NCBI GenBank assembly: GCA_021798375.1
Contig: JAJZHU010000118.1
Span: forward strand, 1-7,438
Length of the DNA stretch: 7,438 nucleotides
Source of the DNA: Pseudomonadota bacterium
GTDB lineage: Bacteria; Pseudomonadota; Alphaproteobacteria; Acetobacterales; Acetobacteraceae
Direction of reading: 5' to 3'
The translations under genes were made by a program, and so were the position numbers. Numbering within the stretch: the first letter of the stretch is position 1; every line of letters starts with the position of its first letter. The notes below the pieces were generated by a model. It searched no databases, was not told the origin of the DNA, and worked only from the letters and a program-made list of their open reading frames with translations. Shown here piece after piece: positions 5,381 through 7,438 of the stretch.

Positions 5381-5770
5381 ATGCGTCCTTATTTCGCCGC
5401 CGTGCTGGGAAGTGCCGCTCTCACCCTTGGCCTGTTGTCGTCCGGCGCTGCTCACGCGCAGGATGCCACTGCCGGTCAGGCCATTTTCAAGGCCAAATGC
5501 AACTTCTGCCACTCCCTGGTGCCCGGTCAGCGCGGCGTCGGCCCCAGCCTGCTGGGCGTGGTTGGCGCCAAGGCCGGCACCACCGACGCCAATTTCCACT
5601 ATTCCGATGCGTTGAAAAACTCCGGCAAGACCTGGAACGCCGCCACGCTGGACGCCTATCTGACCGATCCGCGCGGCTATATCCCCGGCGTCAAGATGAC
5701 CATCAAGGGTCTGCCGGAAGCCGCCGACCGCGCCAATGTGGTGGCCTTCCTCGGCACGCTGAAGAAGTAA
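5381..5770 (+). CDS. Class I cytochrome c (c2/c550-like), tandem copy 1
   Basis: A periplasmic monoheme electron carrier of 129 residues. A Sec signal peptide covers residues 1-26 (hydrophobic 5-21; cleavage after AHA, before QDA). The mature protein is about 103 residues. Heme is bound covalently by CNFCH (40-44), with His44 as proximal ligand, and Met106 in PGVKMTIKG is the expected distal ligand. GVGPSLLGVVG, FHYSDALKNSG and the C-terminal helix with ADRANVVAFLGTLKK are typical of mitochondrial-like class I cytochromes. The ATG at 5381 is chosen because of the signal peptide and the AGGGAG eight bases upstream; the same frame is open far upstream into the antisense of cysH, but that part has no coding sense. 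A paralog follows 133 bases downstream. No oxidase or dehydrogenase gene is adjacent, so the electron partners are unknown. Confidence 0.95.
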   Translation: MRPYFAAVLGSAALTLGLLSSGAAHAQDATAGQAIFKAKCNFCHSLVPGQRGVGPSLLGVVGAKAGTTDANFHYSDALKNSGKTWNAATLDAYLTDPRGYIPGVKMTIKGLPEAADRANVVAFLGTLKK

Positions 5771-5782
5771 AATCGTCCTTTG

Positions 5783-5804
5783 CCGCTGTCATGCGCCATG
5801 GCGG
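5783..5804 (+). terminator. Weak hairpin between the two cytochrome genes
   Basis: CCGC (5783-5786) with GCGG (5801-5804) and CAT (5790-5792) with ATG (5798-5800) make a seven-pair stem with a 3-base bulge and a 5-base loop. It begins 13 bases after the stop of the first cytochrome gene. Only a short T-containing stretch follows, so termination is uncertain. It may end the first transcript or protect its 3' end. Confidence 0.25.
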
Positions 5805-5825
5805 TTGTGTAAATTTCCTTGATGT

Positions 5826-5903
5826 TTGATCTGGATTATTGACAGCCCACCTAACCGCTGCCACGAATCCCCGCAGTGTTTTTTTAAAAAAGGAGTCTCG
5901 TTG
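5826..5903 (+). promoter_or_regulatory. Leader of cytochrome c copy 2 (duplicate of 5303-5380)
   Basis: The same two conserved blocks occur here at 5826-5839 and 5852-5867, again 26 bases apart and again 52 bases from the second block's start to the ATG. The offset from copy 1 is 523 bases throughout leader and gene. The spacer between the blocks and the stretch after the second block have diverged, here with T7A6. Conservation of just these blocks suggests that each copy keeps its own regulated promoter. AGGAG (5891-5895) is the ribosome site. Confidence 0.45.
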
Positions 5904-6293
5904 ATGCGTCTTAATTTTGTTGCTGCGCTGGGAAGTGCCGCTCTTGCCATCGGTTTGTTGTCGGCCATTCCTGTCCACGCGCAGGACGCGGATGCCGGCA
6001 AGGTGACTTTCAAACAAAAATGCAGCATGTGTCACAACCTCACGCCGGGTGCGCATGGTATTGGCCCCAGCCTGCTTGGCGTGGTTGGCAGCAAGGCCGG
6101 CACCAATGATGCCGCCTTCCACTATTCCGATGCCCTCAAGAATTCGGGCAAAACCTGGGATGCCGCCTCGTTGGATGTCTATCTGACCAATCCGCGCGCC
6201 GACATTCCCGGCGTCAAGATGACCTTCGTCGGTCTGCCTGCCGCCACCGACCGCGCCAACGTGATCGCCTTCCTCAGCACGCTGAAGAAGTAA
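5904..6293 (+). CDS. Class I cytochrome c (c2/c550-like), tandem copy 2
   Basis: A paralog of the preceding gene with exactly the same length (129 residues) and no alignment gap; by direct count 92 of 129 residues are identical. The signal peptide is 1-26 (cleavage after VHA, before QDA). The heme motif is CSMCH (40-44) and the distal Met is 106 (PGVKMTFVG), both at the same positions as in copy 1. Differences cluster around the heme-binding segment (residues 30-53: 12 of 24 changed), whereas residues 54-98 are nearly constant (7 of 45 changed). The start at 5904 is supported by AGGAG eight bases upstream; 26 further in-frame upstream codons to 5826 are leader, not protein. The last 20 bases overlap the 3' end of the convergent pseudouridine synthase gene. 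Probably an iso-cytochrome with a different redox partner or expression level. Confidence 0.95.
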   Translation: MRLNFVAALGSAALAIGLLSAIPVHAQDADAGKVTFKQKCSMCHNLTPGAHGIGPSLLGVVGSKAGTNDAAFHYSDALKNSGKTWDAASLDVYLTNPRADIPGVKMTFVGLPAATDRANVIAFLSTLKK

Positions 6294-6963
6294 ATCCACA
6301 GGCCGCGAGCGCCGCCGCCATGTGCAATGGCGGCGGTGCCGTGGCGCTGACGGGCGGGTCGATCGACAGATTGATCCCGCGCGCCAGCAGATGCAGCCGT
6401 TCCTTTGGCGGCTTACCGCCATAAACCGGGTCGCCCAAAATCGCCCCGCCAATCAACCCGCAATGCACCCGCAATTGATGCGTGCGCCCCGTGCGGGGAC
6501 GCAATTCCAGCCATGTACGGCCTTCCGTCCGCCCCATCACCCGCCAATCGCTGATCGCCCGGTCGCCCTTGGCATCCACCACCATGCGCCAGCCGTTTTT
6601 ATCGCTGATTTTCCGCAATGGCGCGTCGATCGAGCCCTGCTCCCGGCACGGCGATCCCTCGATCACCGCCCAATAGACCTTGCCCGCGCGCCCGGCCGCG
6701 AACGCCTGCTGCGCCGCCACCAGCAAACTTTTGCGCAGCGCGATCAACAAACATCCGGCGGTGTCGGCATCCAACCGGTGCGCCAGCCACGGCCCATCCT
6801 TGCGGCGCGACAATTGGGGAAAATAATCTTCCACCGAGGCCCCGCCGCGCGGTCCGGCGTGCGAAGGCAGCCCGGCGGGCTTGTTGATTATCACCCAAGC
6901 ATTGCCGCTTGCCAAAATCGGCACTTCGCCTGCGATCCGTCCCGTGCTACCGCCCTGTTCCAT
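6274..6963 (-). CDS. RluA-family RNA pseudouridine synthase
   Basis: Isomerises specific uridines in rRNA or tRNA to pseudouridine (229 aa). Signatures in order: VIINKPAGLPSHAG (24-37, family motif I), LAHRLDADTAG (60-70) with catalytic Asp65, the central KVYWAVIEG, RPRTGRTHQLRVH (about 155-167), LGDPVYGG, RLHLLARGINL and the C-terminal PPPLHMAAAL. There is no N-terminal S4 domain, as in RluA itself and TruC-like members, so the exact target cannot be assigned. The start is the ATG at 6963; a TTG at 6990 would add 9 residues and a GTG at 6924 would remove 13. No strong ribosome site is seen for any of them. The start shares bases with the divergent methyltransferase start (CATG, 6961-6964), and the 3' end overlaps the second cytochrome gene by 20 bases. 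The conserved C-terminal motif shows that this convergent overlap is real. Confidence 0.9.
   Translation of the reverse strand: MEQGGSTGRIAGEVPILASGNAWVIINKPAGLPSHAGPRGGASVEDYFPQLSRRKDGPWLAHRLDADTAGCLLIALRKSLLVAAQQAFAAGRAGKVYWAVIEGSPCREQGSIDAPLRKISDKNGWRMVVDAKGDRAISDWRVMGRTEGRTWLELRPRTGRTHQLRVHCGLIGGAILGDPVYGGKPPKERLHLLARGINLSIDPPVSATAPPPLHMAAALAACGFTSSAC
6309..6339 (+). terminator. Strong GC-rich hairpin after cytochrome copy 2
   Basis: CCGCCGCCAT (6312-6321) and ATGGCGGCGG (6327-6336) pair perfectly around GTGCA; three more pairs (one G-T) extend it to 13 pairs over 6309-6321 and 6327-6339. It begins 16 bases after the cytochrome stop. It has no T-tract, so it may block RNase or help factor-dependent termination rather than act alone. 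It also lies inside the pseudouridine synthase gene, encoding its residues about 209-219, which constrains both uses. Confidence 0.4.
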
Positions 6964-7438
6964 GCACACCGATACTCTTTGCGGCGCCAACGCCGTCGCC
7001 GCCCTGTTTAAGCAACGCCCAGAAGCCGCGCAGCGCCTGTTCTATATCGACGAACAGCGTCTGCTGGCCGGGCCTTATTGCGCGCAATTGGCCAAATTGC
7101 GCAAACCTTATCGCCTGCTCGACGCCGACGAGATGAACCGCGCCTGCGGCACCACCCATCACGGCGGCATCGCCGTGGTGGCCGACAGCCGCAAAATCCT
7201 CCCCGCGAGCATCGACACCATCCCGCGCGGCAAATTGCTGGTCGCCGTCGATGGCATCGGCAACCCGCATAATCTTGGCGCCATCGCCCGCTCGGCGGCC
7301 TTTTTCGGCGCGGAAAGCCTGTTGTTGCACGATATCCCCGGCGCCGCCACGCTGTCCGACGCCGCCTACCGCGTCGCCGAGGGCGGTTTTGAATATCTGC
7401 AAATCTTCCGCACCCGCGATCTGGCGCTCACTCTGTCC
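6962..7438 (+). CDS. SpoU/TrmH-family RNA 2'-O-methyltransferase (partial, 3' end outside window)
   Basis: The first 159 codons of a SAM-dependent ribose methyltransferase; the frame stays open to the window end. The N-terminal substrate-binding domain starts with LCGANAVAALFKQRPE (residues 6-21; compare the G-x-H/N-AV pattern of RlmB/TrmH types) and ends near GTTHHGGIAVVAD. The SPOUT catalytic domain begins with LLVAVDGIGNPHNLGAIARSA (92-112), the family motif 1 with Asn104 and Arg110, followed by FGAESLLLHD. Motifs 2 and 3, which form the trefoil knot, should lie beyond the window. The ATG at 6962 is the most likely start because the conserved domain begins at residue 6; an in-frame GTG at 6944 is an alternative. 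There is no clear ribosome site. The gene is divergent from the pseudouridine synthase with overlapping start codons. The target (rRNA or tRNA) is not determinable. Confidence 0.9.
   Translation, partial: MHTDTLCGANAVAALFKQRPEAAQRLFYIDEQRLLAGPYCAQLAKLRKPYRLLDADEMNRACGTTHHGGIAVVADSRKILPASIDTIPRGKLLVAVDGIGNPHNLGAIARSAAFFGAESLLLHDIPGAATLSDAAYRVAEGGFEYLQIFRTRDLALTLS

Noticed and set aside
5826..5903. In-frame upstream extension of cytochrome copy 2
   Set aside because: These codons correspond to the duplicated leader; the ribosome site and signal peptide place the start at 5904.
5703..6452. Minus-strand open frame of 249 codons across cytochrome copy 2
   Set aside because: It is antisense to a clear cytochrome and overlaps the true pseudouridine synthase frame. 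There is no domain or ribosome site.
1..7438. CRISPR array, tRNA, rRNA, transposon or prophage
   Set aside because: No regularly spaced direct repeats, tRNA cloverleaf, rRNA sequence, transposase or phage gene was seen on reading both strands.

Overview
The window looks like a chromosomal segment from a GC-rich alphaproteobacterium, probably of the Rhodospirillales type. The clues are strong G/C preference at third codon positions, an EmrA/EmrB pump preceded by TetR-type operators, a double PRC-barrel protein, class I c-type cytochromes of the c2/c550 kind, an iron-sulfur type assimilatory sulfate reductase, and an intergenic palindromic repeat built on TAGAGC. The genus cannot be fixed from the sequence alone. 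No transposase, phage, CRISPR or RNA gene is visible.

Layout. 1-198: the C-terminal end of an ABC exporter ATPase. 199-358: a regulatory gap with a dyad (245-270) and two near-identical TetR-type operators (293-306 and 326-339) over a likely promoter. 359-3006: a two-gene operon for an EmrA-like membrane fusion protein and an EmrB/QacA-like (DHA2) 14-TM efflux pump, joined by an ATGA overlap. 3007-3136: a palindromic repeat between convergent genes. 3137-3724 (minus): a protein with two PRC-barrel domains. 3725-4155: a gene-free gap whose second half is AT-rich and carries tandem small hairpins and a possible promoter. 4156-4362: a small unknown 68-residue protein. 4396-5121 (minus): CysH with the four cysteines of the [4Fe-4S] APS reductase type. 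5122-5380: a divergent regulatory gap with GTGAA/TTCAC dyads. 5381-5770 and 5904-6293: two tandem iso-cytochromes c, duplicated together with their leaders at a constant 523-bp offset. 6274-6963 (minus): an RluA-family pseudouridine synthase whose 3' end overlaps the second cytochrome. 6962-7438: the start of a SpoU/TrmH-family RNA 2'-O-methyltransferase that runs off the window. It starts divergently from the pseudouridine synthase, and the two ATG codons share the CATG at 6961-6964.

How the genes relate. The only clear operon is the efflux pair, and its operators imply a TetR-family repressor encoded outside this window. The cytochrome pair is a recent-looking paralog pair that has diverged most around the heme-binding segment, while two leader blocks (14 and 16 identical bases at equal spacing) stayed constant, which suggests shared regulation. 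The last two genes both encode RNA-modifying enzymes. The rest is a set of unrelated single genes. I see no strong evidence for an undescribed multi-gene system. The most useful leads are the duplicated cytochrome units, the shared CATG start, the AT-rich hairpin region with its small unknown gene, and the twin operators.
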